The notes: generated by a model from the letters alone, not told the origin. Shown: positions 24,789 through 34,251, counted from the stretch's first letter. The stretch: 49,819 nucleotides of DNA from an uncultured bacterium (GCA_947073545.1 CAMTMP010000030.1:1-49819); one strand, 5' to 3'. Program-made: numbers and translations.

Positions 24789-26186
24789 ATGGAGACAACT
24801 AAAAAAAGAGGAAACTTTACAGGCAGACTTGGTTTTGTGCTGGCGGCGGCCGGCAGCGCGGTGGGACTCGGCAACATTTGGCGCTTCCCTTATCTGGCAG
24901 CAAAGGACGGAGGCGGATTGTTTATTTTCTGTTACATTATTCTGGCGCTGACCTTCGGCTTTACCCTTCTCACCACCGAAATCGCCATCGGGCGAAAGAC
25001 GGCGCAGAGTCCGTTGACTGCCTACGGCGTGATCCACCCGAAATGGAAAGGGCTCGGCATTCTGGCCAGCCTTGTCCCGATTATTATTTTACCTTACTAT
25101 CTGGCTATCGGCGGCTGGGTATTAAAATACCTGATCGCTTTTCTCACCGGAAAAGCAGCCGATGCCGCGGCTGACGGCTATTTTACCGGGTTTATTTCCG
25201 AGCAGACCAGTCCTGTGGTCTTCATGATCATTTTCACGGTTCTGTCGGCGGTTATTATCTTCGGTGGTGTGGACAACGGCATTGAGCGGGCCAGCAAATT
25301 TATCATGCCCCTGCTTCTCGTCCTGATCATCGGGATTTCCGTTTACGCGCTGACACTGCGCCATACGGATGCGTCGGGTATCCAGAGAACCGGGCTGGAA
25401 GGACTGAGGATTTATCTGCTCCCGAGTTTTGAGGGCGTTACCTTGCAGCAATTCTTTCTGGTGGTTATGGATGCTCTAGGACAATTGTTTTACTCCATCA
25501 GCGTTGCCATGGGCATCATGGTTGCCTACGGCTCCTACGTGAAGAAAGATGTGGATCTGATGCCTTCCATCAACCAGATCGAGATCTTTGATACCGCAGT
25601 TGCATTGCTTGCGGGAATGATGATCGTCCCTGCAGTCTATGTTTTCATGGGAACCGAAGGTATGTCTGCCGGCCCCGGGCTTATGTTTATCTCCCTGCCG
25701 AAGATTTTTGCCGCGATGGGATGGGTAGGTACGATTGTCGGCATCCTGTTTTTCGTGATGGTCGCCTTTGCGGCGGTAACTTCAGCGGTCTCCATTATGG
25801 AGGCGATCGTTGCCAGTCTTATGGACAAGTTCCATTTATCCAGAAATAAGAGCACCGCACTTGTGACCGCTTACGGTCTGATCGTCGGCATGCTTGTCTG
25901 CTTCGGCTACAATTTCTTATACTTTGAATTAGAGCTGCCAAACGGCTCCGTCGGCCAGCTCTTAGACGTCATGGATTATATCAGCAATAACTGTCTGATG
26001 CCGCTTGTGGCGCTTCTGACCTGTATTCTGATTGGCTGGGTTGTAAAGCCCAAAGTCATCATAGACGAAGTGACTCTGGGCGGATATAAGTTCGGCAGAA
26101 AGCGCCTGTATATTGCCATGATTACCGTGATAGCGCCCGTGCTGCTGTTCCTGCTGTTACTGCAGTCGTTTGGTATTTTCCTGTAA
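24789..26186 (+). CDS. Sodium-dependent transporter of the NSS (SNF) family
   Basis: 465 residues from ATG 24789, which has AAGGAAAAGGA upstream; ATG 24765 in frame has none. The first helix carries the NSS signature RLGFVLAAAGSAVGLGNIWRFPYLAAKDGGG, with the unwound glycines that bind sodium and substrate. About eleven or twelve membrane helices follow, ending in LLFLLLLQSFGIFL. Members import amino acids (for example Trp, Leu or Tyr) with sodium. The specific substrate cannot be told. Single-gene unit with its own promoter, divergent from the DNA-repair operon. Confidence 0.92.
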   Translation: METTKKRGNFTGRLGFVLAAAGSAVGLGNIWRFPYLAAKDGGGLFIFCYIILALTFGFTLLTTEIAIGRKTAQSPLTAYGVIHPKWKGLGILASLVPIIILPYYLAIGGWVLKYLIAFLTGKAADAAADGYFTGFISEQTSPVVFMIIFTVLSAVIIFGGVDNGIERASKFIMPLLLVLIIGISVYALTLRHTDASGIQRTGLEGLRIYLLPSFEGVTLQQFFLVVMDALGQLFYSISVAMGIMVAYGSYVKKDVDLMPSINQIEIFDTAVALLAGMMIVPAVYVFMGTEGMSAGPGLMFISLPKIFAAMGWVGTIVGILFFVMVAFAAVTSAVSIMEAIVASLMDKFHLSRNKSTALVTAYGLIVGMLVCFGYNFLYFELELPNGSVGQLLDVMDYISNNCLMPLVALLTCILIGWVVKPKVIIDEVTLGGYKFGRKRLYIAMITVIAPVLLFLLLLQSFGIFL

Positions 26187-26259
26187 AGCAGAACGCCACA
26201 AAAATAAACATTCTATGAAAGAAAACTGCCAACACGTTGCTGAGCCATTCTTTCTGCAT

Positions 26260-26500
26260 GTTTACACTGTCGCAATTTCCTATAGAAAAATCCCGGACTC
26301 TGGAAATTTCCTTGATCCTGTTTTCCACAGAGACGATCATTTCGGACTGCTGCACGCTGGCAACGGCAATTTCGTCCATCAATGTCTGAATCGACTGGAC
26401 GCACTCGCTGATGACTTGCATCGCGGATATGGCTTCATGGAAAGCTATCTTGCCGGCTATGAATACTGGTCGGAAGAAAGCAGCGGCGAACGCCGCGAAA
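26260..26500 (-). pseudogene. Remnant of a methyl-accepting chemotaxis protein
   Basis: The 464-base gap between the transporter and asnA contains, on the minus strand, a translated stretch AFHEAISAMQVISECVQSIQ continuing into MDEIAVASVQQSEMI and ENRIKEISRV. This heptad pattern with E-I-x-x-A-S-x-Q-Q-S is that of the cytoplasmic signalling region of chemotaxis receptors. It is framed by frameshifts and stops upstream and degenerates after the last Arg-Val, and no start or full domain remains. Exact limits are uncertain. The rest of the gap shows nothing recognisable. Confidence 0.45.
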
Positions 26501-26650
26501 TATATGAAACCTTGAAATCATCCTCCGCCAGTCCCTTTGCGCCGGACTGGAATGCGACTCTCGAAAAGACCTGACAAAAATTTTCCTTGCTTTCCTGCCG
26601 AAAAAGCGGTTAAATATATAGAGGAAAACCCACAAAAAGCGAGGTAAGCT

Positions 26651-27661
26651 ATGGAACACTTAATTATCCCAAACAATTACAGCTCTGCGCTGAATCTGCA
26701 TGACACCCAGATCGGCATCAAGACGGTGAAAGACTTTTTTCAGGTACAGCTTGCAGAGAGACTGCGTCTTCTGCGGGTGTCCGCACCCCTGTTCGTGGAG
26801 CCGTCCTCCGGTCTGAACGACAACTTAAACGGTGTGGAACGTCCCGTCACCTTCGGCATCAAAGAGCAGGACGACTCTCCCGCCGAGATCGTGCACTCTC
26901 TGGCAAAATGGAAACGTATGGCTCTTGGCAAATACGGTTTTGTGCACGGTGAAGGACTCTACACGGATATGAGCGCCATCCGCAGGGATGAGGAGACGGA
27001 CAACATTCACTCCATCTATGTGGATCAGTGGGATTGGGAAAAAGTCATTTCCCGGGAAGAGCGCTGTCCGGATTATTTGAAAGAGACGGTGAAAACAGTC
27101 TACAAGGCGCTGAGAAAGACCGAGAAATACATGGCCATCCAATATGATTACATAGACGAGATCCTCCCCCATGACATCTTTTTTATCACCACACAGGCGC
27201 TTGAGGATCTGTATCCGGGCACGACACCAAAGGAGCGGGAATACCTGATTACCAGAGAAAAGGGCGCGGTCTGTCTCATGCAGATCGGGGATCTTCTGGC
27301 ATCCGGCGAAAAGCATGACGGCCGTGCGCCGGACTACGATGACTGGAGCTTAAACGCGGACATTCTCGTCTATTATCCTGTGCTCGATATCGCGCTGGAG
27401 CTCTCTTCTATGGGCATCCGTGTGGATAAGGATGCGCTGCTTTCCCAGCTTGAAAAGGCAGGCTGCCCGGAGCGGGCCGCTCTTCCTTTCCAGAAAGGGA
27501 TCATCGACGAAACCCTTCCCTTCACCATCGGCGGGGGCATCGGACAGTCAAGAATCTGTATGTTCTTCCTGCGCAAGGCACATATCGGCGAGGTACAGTG
27601 TTCCCTCTGGCCGGAGGAAGTGACAAGAGAGGCTCTTGCAAACGGTATCCAGTTGTTATAA
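26651..27661 (+). CDS. asnA: Aspartate-ammonia ligase (asparagine synthetase A)
   Basis: 336 residues, the usual AsnA length, with GCGAGGTAA before the ATG. Starts LIIPNNYSSALNLHDTQIGIK; VSAPLFVEPSSGLNDNLNG, VHSLAKWKR, DQWDWEK and the class II synthetase motif 3 IGGGIGQSR are all present. It makes asparagine from aspartate, ammonia and ATP in the cytoplasm. A weak promoter (TTGCTT, 17 bases, TTAAAT) lies about 30-75 bases upstream; no T-box leader is visible. Its last bases overlap the convergent DUF1284 gene by six. Confidence 0.96.
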   Translation: MEHLIIPNNYSSALNLHDTQIGIKTVKDFFQVQLAERLRLLRVSAPLFVEPSSGLNDNLNGVERPVTFGIKEQDDSPAEIVHSLAKWKRMALGKYGFVHGEGLYTDMSAIRRDEETDNIHSIYVDQWDWEKVISREERCPDYLKETVKTVYKALRKTEKYMAIQYDYIDEILPHDIFFITTQALEDLYPGTTPKEREYLITREKGAVCLMQIGDLLASGEKHDGRAPDYDDWSLNADILVYYPVLDIALELSSMGIRVDKDALLSQLEKAGCPERAALPFQKGIIDETLPFTIGGGIGQSRICMFFLRKAHIGEVQCSLWPEEVTREALANGIQLL

Positions 27662-28024
27662 ACCGCAAAGGTTCGTCCACTGGCAGTCTCCGCAGATCTC
27701 TGCGCGGCAGCCGGTGGACAGGATGCGCTCCTCCACGAGGCGCGCAAATTCCTCCCATCTGATCTGGCAGCCGGCGGTCAGCCCGCATCTGGCAAGCACC
27801 TGCCTGTCGTACTCATCCGCTTTTCCCGCCGAGATACAGGTCCCCTCTTGATTGTTTGGGCAGTGCGCACACACGTCATCCGTCCTGTCAAGCAGAATCA
27901 CCTCCGGATTGCGCGCCAGTTTTCTCTTCATTTTCCACATATTTTCCGTAAATTCGCTGCTGTAGCCTTTCCCCTGGAAAAAGGAAAAGCACATGCCATG
28001 ATGTGCCCTGATCCTGTCTGTCAT
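27656..28024 (-). CDS. DUF1284 domain protein
   Basis: 122 residues, AAGGAG seven bases before ATG. It begins with the DUF1284 pattern RAHHGMCFSFFQGKGYSSEFTENM and contains pairs of Cys (CAHCPNN, then C, and CGDCQWTNLC) that could bind a metal or iron-sulphur cluster. Function unknown. It lies 22 bases after the bioY stop on the same strand and may be cotranscribed with it; it overlaps the asnA end by six bases. Confidence 0.85.
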   Translation of the reverse strand: MTDRIRAHHGMCFSFFQGKGYSSEFTENMWKMKRKLARNPEVILLDRTDDVCAHCPNNQEGTCISAGKADEYDRQVLARCGLTAGCQIRWEEFARLVEERILSTGCRAEICGDCQWTNLCGL

Positions 28025-28046
28025 TCCGTATTCTCCTTTTTTCCCA

Positions 28047-28664
28047 TTACAGGTTCTTCTCCCGCTGTTCCTGCATGATTCCCGCCAGCGGCTTTCTCAA
28101 CGCATTGCCGAAACTAAACGCCAACGCCACCTTGACCAGATCAGGCAGCACAAAGGGGATCACGCACCAGCCAAGGGCCGTAAGAAGGCTCACAGACCCG
28201 TTTGTATTTCCATACACAATCATAAACCAGATCGTGCCGACGATATAATAGATCACCATACCAAGAAACATGGAAAGCAGCTGCACCCAGGGCTTCCTGC
28301 CAAACAAACTCTCCATCAGCCACATGAACAGCGCGGCAAAGACAAATCCGATGAGATATCCGCCCGTAGTACCAAAGAGCACTCTCAGCCCTGCGGAAAA
28401 TTCCGCAAAAACGGGGACACCCGCCGCACCGATCAGCAGATAGACGACAACCGCCAGTGTACCGCGCCTCCCTCCCAGTATCGTCACCGCCAGAAAGATC
28501 GCAAAGGTCTGCATGGTAAATGGAATCGCCGTGGGAATGGAAATCCAGGAACAGACAGTCATCACACCGACAAACAGACCGATATATGCCATGTCGTACG
28601 TTTTTCTCCGCCTCGCTGTCCCTGTCTGCATTCTCTCTGATTCTGCGCGCATTTCACGGTTCAT
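28047..28664 (-). CDS. bioY: BioY biotin transporter substrate-binding subunit (ECF type)
   Basis: 205 residues from ATG 28664, with GGGGGAGG six bases upstream; a longer frame exists but starts in the untranslated leader. Six membrane segments with the BioY core IPTAIPFTMQTFAIFLAVTILGGRRGTLAVVVYLLIGAAGVPVFAEF. It captures biotin and works with the shared energising module of ECF transporters, not encoded here. The promoter carries a BirA operator, so it should be repressed when biotin is plentiful. Confidence 0.93.
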   Translation of the reverse strand: MNREMRAESERMQTGTARRRKTYDMAYIGLFVGVMTVCSWISIPTAIPFTMQTFAIFLAVTILGGRRGTLAVVVYLLIGAAGVPVFAEFSAGLRVLFGTTGGYLIGFVFAALFMWLMESLFGRKPWVQLLSMFLGMVIYYIVGTIWFMIVYGNTNGSVSLLTALGWCVIPFVLPDLVKVALAFSFGNALRKPLAGIMQEQREKNL

Positions 28665-28725
28665 AAGCATCCTCCCCCATTGTGTGCATCGACACTCCCC
28701 TTTTTTATTGATGATAAGTAACGTT

Positions 28726-28754
28726 ATCTTAACACAGTAAAAAGGCATTGTCAA
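28726..28754 (-). promoter_or_regulatory. Sigma-A promoter of bioY
   Basis: TTGACA (28754-28749), 17-base spacer, TAAGAT (28731-28726) on the minus strand. The -35 box is part of the downstream BirA half-site. Confidence 0.7.
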
Positions 28755-28786
28755 CTCTATTGTTTGCAAGGTTGACAATGCCTTTT
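28740..28786 (-). terminator. Intrinsic terminator after the alpha-xylosidase gene, containing the BirA operator
   Basis: Perfect 16-base arms AAAAGGCATTGTCAAC (28740-28755) and GTTGACAATGCCTTTT (28771-28786), 15-base loop, T-run on the minus strand. It lies 60 bases past the yicI-type stop, so one palindrome ends the sugar operon and carries the bioY operator. Confidence 0.65.
28747..28779. promoter_or_regulatory. BirA operator of bioY
   Basis: ATTGTCAAC (28747-28755), exactly 15 bases, GTTGACAAT (28771-28779). This matches the Gram-positive biotin repressor operator (ATTGTTAAC-N15-GTTAACAAT) and sits on the -35 box of bioY. Confidence 0.75.
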
Positions 28787-28846
28787 AGCCTGAAATATCT
28801 CCACTTTCCACGCTTCTCATTGAAAAATCATATGGTTCAATGGCTT

Positions 28847-31204
28847 TTACAAGTTTACATAACTTCTTTCTCCCGCTATCCGCTCTGCCCGCAGCTCTCT
28901 CACAACCTTCACGCCGCTTTCCACCAGGAAAACCTCCTCCATGCCGTGAATCACAAGTGTGGGCTGCTTCTCCGGGCAGTCCGTCACGAAGGATATCCGC
29001 TGCCCCTTCCGGGAAGCCTTCGCCGTCATCACTATTTGACCAGATAAGTCAGTAATCTCACAGGATGCCTCCGCACCGTCTTTCAGCGCGTACAGGTGCA
29101 GCTCCAGCCCTTCCGTGTAATCGTAATCGGGCAGTTTTTCATTGCTGCCCATGGCAAGCAGCGTGCTTTCCCGCACAAAGAGGGGCAGGGAGAAATAGTC
29201 ATAAGTCTCCCTGTACCATCGGCCGCCTTCCCGCTCTGCCCCGCTCAGAAGGTGCGTCCACTTTCCCTCCGGCAGATAATACTCTCCCACACCGTCCTCC
29301 CGGAAAATGGGTGCCGTCAGAAGAGAATCGCCGAGCATATACTGCATATCCAAGTCCTTTACGCCGGGTTCTTTTGAAAACTCCAGCACCATCGGGCGCA
29401 TCATGGGAATGCCTGTCTCGTGGGAGAGCGCCGCCTGTCTGTAAAGATAGGGCATCAGACGGCATTTGAGCTTGGCAAAATACCGAAGCACATCACATGC
29501 CTCCTCGTCAAACAGCCACGGCACCCGGTAGCTCTGGGACCCGTGCAGCCTGCTGTGGGAGGAAAGCAGCCCGAATTGCACCCATCTCTTGTAGATATCC
29601 GGCGAAGCCGTCTTCTCAAAGCCGGAAATATCATGGCTCCAGAAGGAAAAGCCGCTCATGGCAAAGCTTAAACCGCCCCGCAGCGTCTCCGCCATGGAAG
29701 GGTAGGACGCCGAACAGTCGCCGCCCCAGTGCACCGGGAACTGCTGACAGCAGGCGGTCGCGCTTCTGGCAAAAAGCACCGCCTCCCCCTCTCCTTTTAC
29801 TTCCTGCAGCATCTCAAAGACTGCCTTGTTGTAGAGATAGGAATAGTAGTTGTGCATACTCACGGGGGCGGACCCGTCATGGTACGTCACGTCAACGGGA
29901 ATCCGCTCCCCGAAATCCGTCTTGAAGCAGTCCACTCCCATATCGAGAAGGGTTTTCAGTTTGGCAAGATACCATTCCTTCGCATCGGGATTGGTGAAAT
30001 CCACCACCGCCATGCCCGGATTCCAGAAGTCGATCTGCTTCGCTCCCCTGCCGTCCGCGCGCATCAGAAAGTAGCCGTTCTCCACACCTTCCCTGAAAAA
30101 GGGCGTCCCCTGCGCGATATAGGGATTTATCCAGACGCAGATTTTCACCCCCTTCTCCCGCTTATACCGTTCCAGCATATTTTCCACGTCGGAAAAAGTC
30201 TCATCGTCCCACGCAAAGTCACACCAGTGCAGCGCCTTCATCCAGTAGCAGTCGAAGTGGAACACTCGCAGGGGAATGTCCCGCTTAGCCATCCCGTCTA
30301 TAAAAGAACTGGTCGTCTCCTCGTCGTATGCGGTCGAAAAAGAGGTGGTCAGCCAGAGCCCGAAGCTCCACGCCGGCGGCAGCGCCGGTTTCCCTGTCAT
30401 ATCCGTATATCTGACCAGCACCTCCTTCGGCGTTGGCCCGTAAATAAAGTGATACCGCAGTTCCTCCCCTGGCACGGAAAAGCCCACATAAGCCACCTTC
30501 TCGCTGGCCGCCTCGAAGGAAACCGGGGTGGAATGATCCACAAAGATCCCGTAACCCTCGTTCGTCATATAGAAGGGCACGCTCTTGTAGGAAACCTGCG
30601 AGGAAGTGCCGCCGTCCTCGTTCCACATCTCCACTGCCTGCCCGTTTTTCACAAAAGAGGTAAACTGCTCGCCAAGACCATAGACCCGCTCGCCCGCTTT
30701 CAGGGAAAGCTCCGTGACCATATACGGCTCATAGCGCTCTGAGAGATAGTTCTCTCTCGGAAACATGGTGCTTGGCTGCTTCGCCCAGCGGATATACCCC
30801 AGATTCCGGAACCCACATTCCGTGATCACCTTTCCCTCCGCCTCAAAGCAATAGGTTCCTTCCCTCCTATTGACTCTTACGGTCACCTCCCCGCTGGTCA
30901 TGACCGCCTCATCATCCGTAATCTGTACGTCGAAGGGCACATTTTGACCATTTAAGTCAAACCTCGCCTCCCTGTCCTCATATGCCTCGTAGTGTCTGGC
31001 TTTCACCAGAATATTGTTCTCGGCAAACGCGATGAAGTCAATGGTGATCGTCGTGATGTTCTGGGCGTCTCCCCTGTTTAAGATCTTTCTCTCCGGCGCC
31101 ACAATGCGCATGCCTCTCTCCGTCTTTTCCGCATAAAACCCCTGAGACGCATAGGACGGCGCCATATTCTCGCTTCGCAGCCAGTACCCTTCCGTGAATT
31201 TCAT
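28847..31204 (-). CDS. yicI: Alpha-xylosidase of GH31, YicI type
   Basis: 785 residues, close to the 772 of E. coli YicI, AAGGAGG before the ATG. It has the N-terminal beta-sandwich, the barrel with CFKTDFGERIP (nucleophile Asp, YicI signature) and FWSHDISGFE (acid Asp region), and a C-terminal beta domain (LPEGKWTHLLSG). It removes alpha-1,6-linked xylose from isoprimeverose-like oligosaccharides in the cytoplasm. With a second GH31 gene and an ABC importer in the same transcript, it suggests use of xyloglucan-derived oligosaccharides. It is the last gene of that unit, ended by the terminator at 28740-28786. Confidence 0.9.
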   Translation of the reverse strand: MKFTEGYWLRSENMAPSYASQGFYAEKTERGMRIVAPERKILNRGDAQNITTITIDFIAFAENNILVKARHYEAYEDREARFDLNGQNVPFDVQITDDEAVMTSGEVTVRVNRREGTYCFEAEGKVITECGFRNLGYIRWAKQPSTMFPRENYLSERYEPYMVTELSLKAGERVYGLGEQFTSFVKNGQAVEMWNEDGGTSSQVSYKSVPFYMTNEGYGIFVDHSTPVSFEAASEKVAYVGFSVPGEELRYHFIYGPTPKEVLVRYTDMTGKPALPPAWSFGLWLTTSFSTAYDEETTSSFIDGMAKRDIPLRVFHFDCYWMKALHWCDFAWDDETFSDVENMLERYKREKGVKICVWINPYIAQGTPFFREGVENGYFLMRADGRGAKQIDFWNPGMAVVDFTNPDAKEWYLAKLKTLLDMGVDCFKTDFGERIPVDVTYHDGSAPVSMHNYYSYLYNKAVFEMLQEVKGEGEAVLFARSATACCQQFPVHWGGDCSASYPSMAETLRGGLSFAMSGFSFWSHDISGFEKTASPDIYKRWVQFGLLSSHSRLHGSQSYRVPWLFDEEACDVLRYFAKLKCRLMPYLYRQAALSHETGIPMMRPMVLEFSKEPGVKDLDMQYMLGDSLLTAPIFREDGVGEYYLPEGKWTHLLSGAEREGGRWYRETYDYFSLPLFVRESTLLAMGSNEKLPDYDYTEGLELHLYALKDGAEASCEITDLSGQIVMTAKASRKGQRISFVTDCPEKQPTLVIHGMEEVFLVESGVKVVRELRAERIAGERSYVNL

Positions 31205-31281
31205 ACAGTTTTCCTCCTTACGCTTTTCCTATCACTGACTATATCAGTCCTTTTCTGCTTTGCGGTCTGCCATCTGCCTTG

Positions 31282-32106
31282 TCAGACCTCTCTCAGACAA
31301 TATCTGCGGATCGCCTCCCCCACACCGTTGTGGTCGTTGTCTGCTGTGACAGCGTCGCACAGTTCCCGGATATCCGCGGCCGCGTTTCCCATAGCCACCG
31401 ACAGTCCTGCTGCTTCCAGCATCGCCCTGTCATTGTCCGCATCCCCGATGGCGACCGTCTCAGTCATTGCTATGCCAAGGTGTGACGCCAGAGCCTGCAG
31501 GCCGCCTGCCTTCGTCACACCCGCCGCATTCATCTCCAGAGATGCCCCTTCCGCAGAGGCAAAGGACAGCGGCAGGTGTTTCAATGTCTCGTAAGCCTCC
31601 GCCCTGTCCTGCACAGAGCGGAAATACACATTCACTTTGGGAATCGCATCATACCGCATCGCCTCCGCCGCCATATCTTCCACCTTTCTGGTCAGTTCCA
31701 GAAACATCGGCTGGTATATGCCCATATGAAAATCCTCCATATGACTTACTTGGTCAATTCTGACAACGGACTCCTTTTCTGTCAGAAAATGCGCCATAGC
31801 ATCATACTTCTGTGCCGTTTTGACAATCTCCCCGATACAGGATCCGGGCAGTTCATGGCAGAAAATACTCTTCTGCTCCTTAAAATCATACACCAGCGCC
31901 CCGCTCAGACACACGGCGTAGCGCATGGAGGGAAGCTGTCTCACATAGGAGAGAAGCTCAATCATCGCGCGCCCGGTGCCATACACAACCTGAACGCCCT
32001 GCAATGCCGCTTCCTCTATGACCCGGACGGTCTCTGGATCGAGGGATTTATCGGATCTTAAAAGTGTACCGTCCATATCGAGGGCGATTAATCTGTATCT
32101 GGTCAT
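31282..32106 (-). CDS. Cof-type HAD-IIB family phosphatase
   Basis: 274 residues from ATG 32106 (AAAGGAGAAG upstream). HAD motif I is IALDMDGTLLRSDKSL at residues 6-21; motif IV is AIGDADNDRAMLEAAG; a IIB cap lies between (VNVYFRSVQDRAEAYETL). It dephosphorylates sugar phosphates or related metabolites in the cytoplasm; the precise substrate is unknown. It sits between two GH31 genes with gaps of 77 and 144 bases, so it is probably transcribed with them and may deal with sugar phosphates arising there. Confidence 0.88.
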   Translation of the reverse strand: MTRYRLIALDMDGTLLRSDKSLDPETVRVIEEAALQGVQVVYGTGRAMIELLSYVRQLPSMRYAVCLSGALVYDFKEQKSIFCHELPGSCIGEIVKTAQKYDAMAHFLTEKESVVRIDQVSHMEDFHMGIYQPMFLELTRKVEDMAAEAMRYDAIPKVNVYFRSVQDRAEAYETLKHLPLSFASAEGASLEMNAAGVTKAGGLQALASHLGIAMTETVAIGDADNDRAMLEAAGLSVAMGNAAADIRELCDAVTADNDHNGVGEAIRRYCLREV

Positions 32107-32195
32107 ATCTGCTTCTCCTTTGCCTTTGCCTCTCAATCATTGTCCTCTCCATTTTACCAGTATTTATAAATAGTGCAAGATTTCCATGCGCAAAC

Positions 32196-32227
32196 AGCCC
32201 TGCATCTGCCAAAGCATCCACAGGGCT
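32196..32227 (-). terminator. Hairpin after the second GH31 gene
   Basis: AGCCCTG (32196-32202) pairs with CAGGGCT (32221-32227). A short GTTTG follows on the minus strand, so termination would be partial at best; it may simply separate GH31 from the phosphatase gene in the mRNA. Confidence 0.4.
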
Positions 32228-32250
32228 AGTCTCAATTTCTTAAATCTACC

Positions 32251-34230
32251 TTATTTTTTCCGCACAAACACAGGGATGACATCAAGCGGCGCATCCGCCT
32301 CCACACACTGTCCGCCCCGGTATTCTCTGCCTGTAGCGCTCTCCACCCAGTCGTCACCCTTTGGCAGATAGACGTTTCGCTTCGTCTGTCCCGCATATAG
32401 AACAGGCGCCACCAGCACATCCGGGCCGTACATATACTCGTCTTCCACATCCCAGCAAGCACAGTCCTCCGGGTACATGTAGAAGAGGGTCCGCATCACC
32501 GGGGTACCCTTTTCGTGAGCCTCCTCCATCAGCTTTCTCGTGTAGGGACGCATCCGCTCCCTGTATTCCATAAATTTCTGACAGATATCGTACACCTCTT
32601 CCCCATAGCTCCACACCTCGTTGGCCGCGCCGGAACAGCAGGATGCGCCTCCCGTCGTGCCCACCTGCGGCTGTCTCGGCTCCCTGTCTCCGTGCAGGCG
32701 CATCACCGGACAAAATGTCCCCCAGGCAAACCATCTGGCGAAAAGCTCCCGGAACACAGGATCATCCGGGTTGCCGCCGTGGAAGCCGCCGATATCGGTC
32801 GTCCACCACGGAATCCCTGCAAGCCCCATATTTAACCCCGCCGCAAGCTGGTTACGCATACTCTCAAAACTGGACGCAATGTCCCCCGACCACACAAGCG
32901 CGCCGTATTTCTGACTGCCCGCCCACGCACAGCGCAGGAGATTTATGATATTTGTCTGTCCTTCCCGCTCCATGCCCTCATAGAACGTTCTGGCGTAATC
33001 CACAGGATAGGTATTTCCAATCTGTAAATTGGTGCCCCGGTGATAACGGTAGTTGTCAAAGTCATACGCCGTGTACTCGGGCTCCGCCTCGTCCAGCCAG
33101 AATACCTTAATGCCCAGATCGTAATAATTCTTCTTCGCCTTATTCCACACATAATCCCTTGCTTCCGGGTTGGTGGCATCATAGTGGATGGTCGCCCCCT
33201 GAAAATCCAGTCCTACACGGACTCCCCTCTCGGTGCGGATCAGATATCCCTTCTCCAGCATCTCCTCATAGTTTTCACAGCCCTTGTCCACCGTGGGCCA
33301 GATGGAAACCATCAGCTCAATCCCCATCTCTTTGAGTTCCCGGACCATAGCCGCCGGATCCGGCCAGTACACCGGGTCAAACTTCCACTCCCCCTGTTTG
33401 GGCCAATGGAAAAAATCAATGACAATCACGTCAATAGGCAAGTTCCTGCGTTTGTATTCTCTTGCCACCTCGAGCAGTTCCTCCTGGGTCTGGTAGCGGA
33501 GCTTACACTGCCAGAAACCAAGCCCGTACTCCGGCATCATGGGAACCGTCCCGGTCACCGCCGCATAGGCCTCCTCAATTTCCGCCGGCGTATCGCCCGC
33601 CGTCACCCAGTAATCCAGGGCTTTGGTGGAATACGCCTCAAAACTCATGATATTTTTGCCAAACACCACGCGCCCCACACCGGGATTGTTCCATAGGAAA
33701 CCGTATCCAAGGGAAGAGAGGGCAAAGGGCACGCTCGCCTGCGAATTGCGGTGCGCCAGTTCCAGATCCAGCCCTTTTAAATCCAGATAAGGCTGCTGAT
33801 ACTGCCCCATACCATAAATCTTCTCGTCCTTATGCACCGACTCAAAACGCATGGTCAGGTGGTAATCCCCGCCCTGAATGGGCTTAAACTCTCTCGCCTC
33901 CACCTCGATCGCACTGCACTTTGCATCCAGCAGATCCCGTCGGTTCCTGCAATATTCCTCCAGCAGCAGTTTTCCCTCAGCATTGTACATCATAATCTTT
34001 CCAAGCTTCGTAATCCCAGCCCGAATCTTCCCATTGATAATCCTCGCTCCCTGCTCTGTATAGGAAATGTCAGGCTCCGCGTCTCCTTTCCGACAAAGTG
34101 CCCAGTCCTCCTCCGGCATCCGCCTCTCCTTCGTCGCCCGCACCCGCAGCGCATTCGGTCCCCACGCCTCAATCCACACCTCTTCCGCGTCATAATGATA
34201 CACCAATTTGTTATCTCTGATATCCAGCAT
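32251..34230 (-). CDS. GH31 alpha-glycosidase, probable xyloglucan-type alpha-xylosidase
   Basis: 659 residues from ATG 34230 (AAGGAAGGTGAGG upstream); the longer frame runs into the tandem repeats. N-terminal beta-sandwich, barrel with KVFWLDEAEPEYTAYDFDNY (nucleophile Asp) and YGALVWSGDIASSFESMRNQ plus PWWTTDIGGFHGG. The DEAEPE and WSGDI-SSFESxR signatures are those of the group with the xyloglucan alpha-xylosidases CjXyl31A/BoGH31A rather than maltase types, but an alpha-glucosidase role cannot be excluded. No signal peptide, so it is intracellular. It follows the ABC permease by 150 bases, with a hairpin and a tandem repeat between. Confidence 0.85.
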   Translation of the reverse strand: MLDIRDNKLVYHYDAEEVWIEAWGPNALRVRATKERRMPEEDWALCRKGDAEPDISYTEQGARIINGKIRAGITKLGKIMMYNAEGKLLLEEYCRNRRDLLDAKCSAIEVEAREFKPIQGGDYHLTMRFESVHKDEKIYGMGQYQQPYLDLKGLDLELAHRNSQASVPFALSSLGYGFLWNNPGVGRVVFGKNIMSFEAYSTKALDYWVTAGDTPAEIEEAYAAVTGTVPMMPEYGLGFWQCKLRYQTQEELLEVAREYKRRNLPIDVIVIDFFHWPKQGEWKFDPVYWPDPAAMVRELKEMGIELMVSIWPTVDKGCENYEEMLEKGYLIRTERGVRVGLDFQGATIHYDATNPEARDYVWNKAKKNYYDLGIKVFWLDEAEPEYTAYDFDNYRYHRGTNLQIGNTYPVDYARTFYEGMEREGQTNIINLLRCAWAGSQKYGALVWSGDIASSFESMRNQLAAGLNMGLAGIPWWTTDIGGFHGGNPDDPVFRELFARWFAWGTFCPVMRLHGDREPRQPQVGTTGGASCCSGAANEVWSYGEEVYDICQKFMEYRERMRPYTRKLMEEAHEKGTPVMRTLFYMYPEDCACWDVEDEYMYGPDVLVAPVLYAGQTKRNVYLPKGDDWVESATGREYRGGQCVEADAPLDVIPVFVRKK

Positions 34231-34251
34231 ACGCCTCACCTTCCTTTTACT

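Noticed and set aside
26575..26650. T-box leader of asnA
   Set aside because: The upstream space is short and no T-box sequence or specifier stem-loop is visible.
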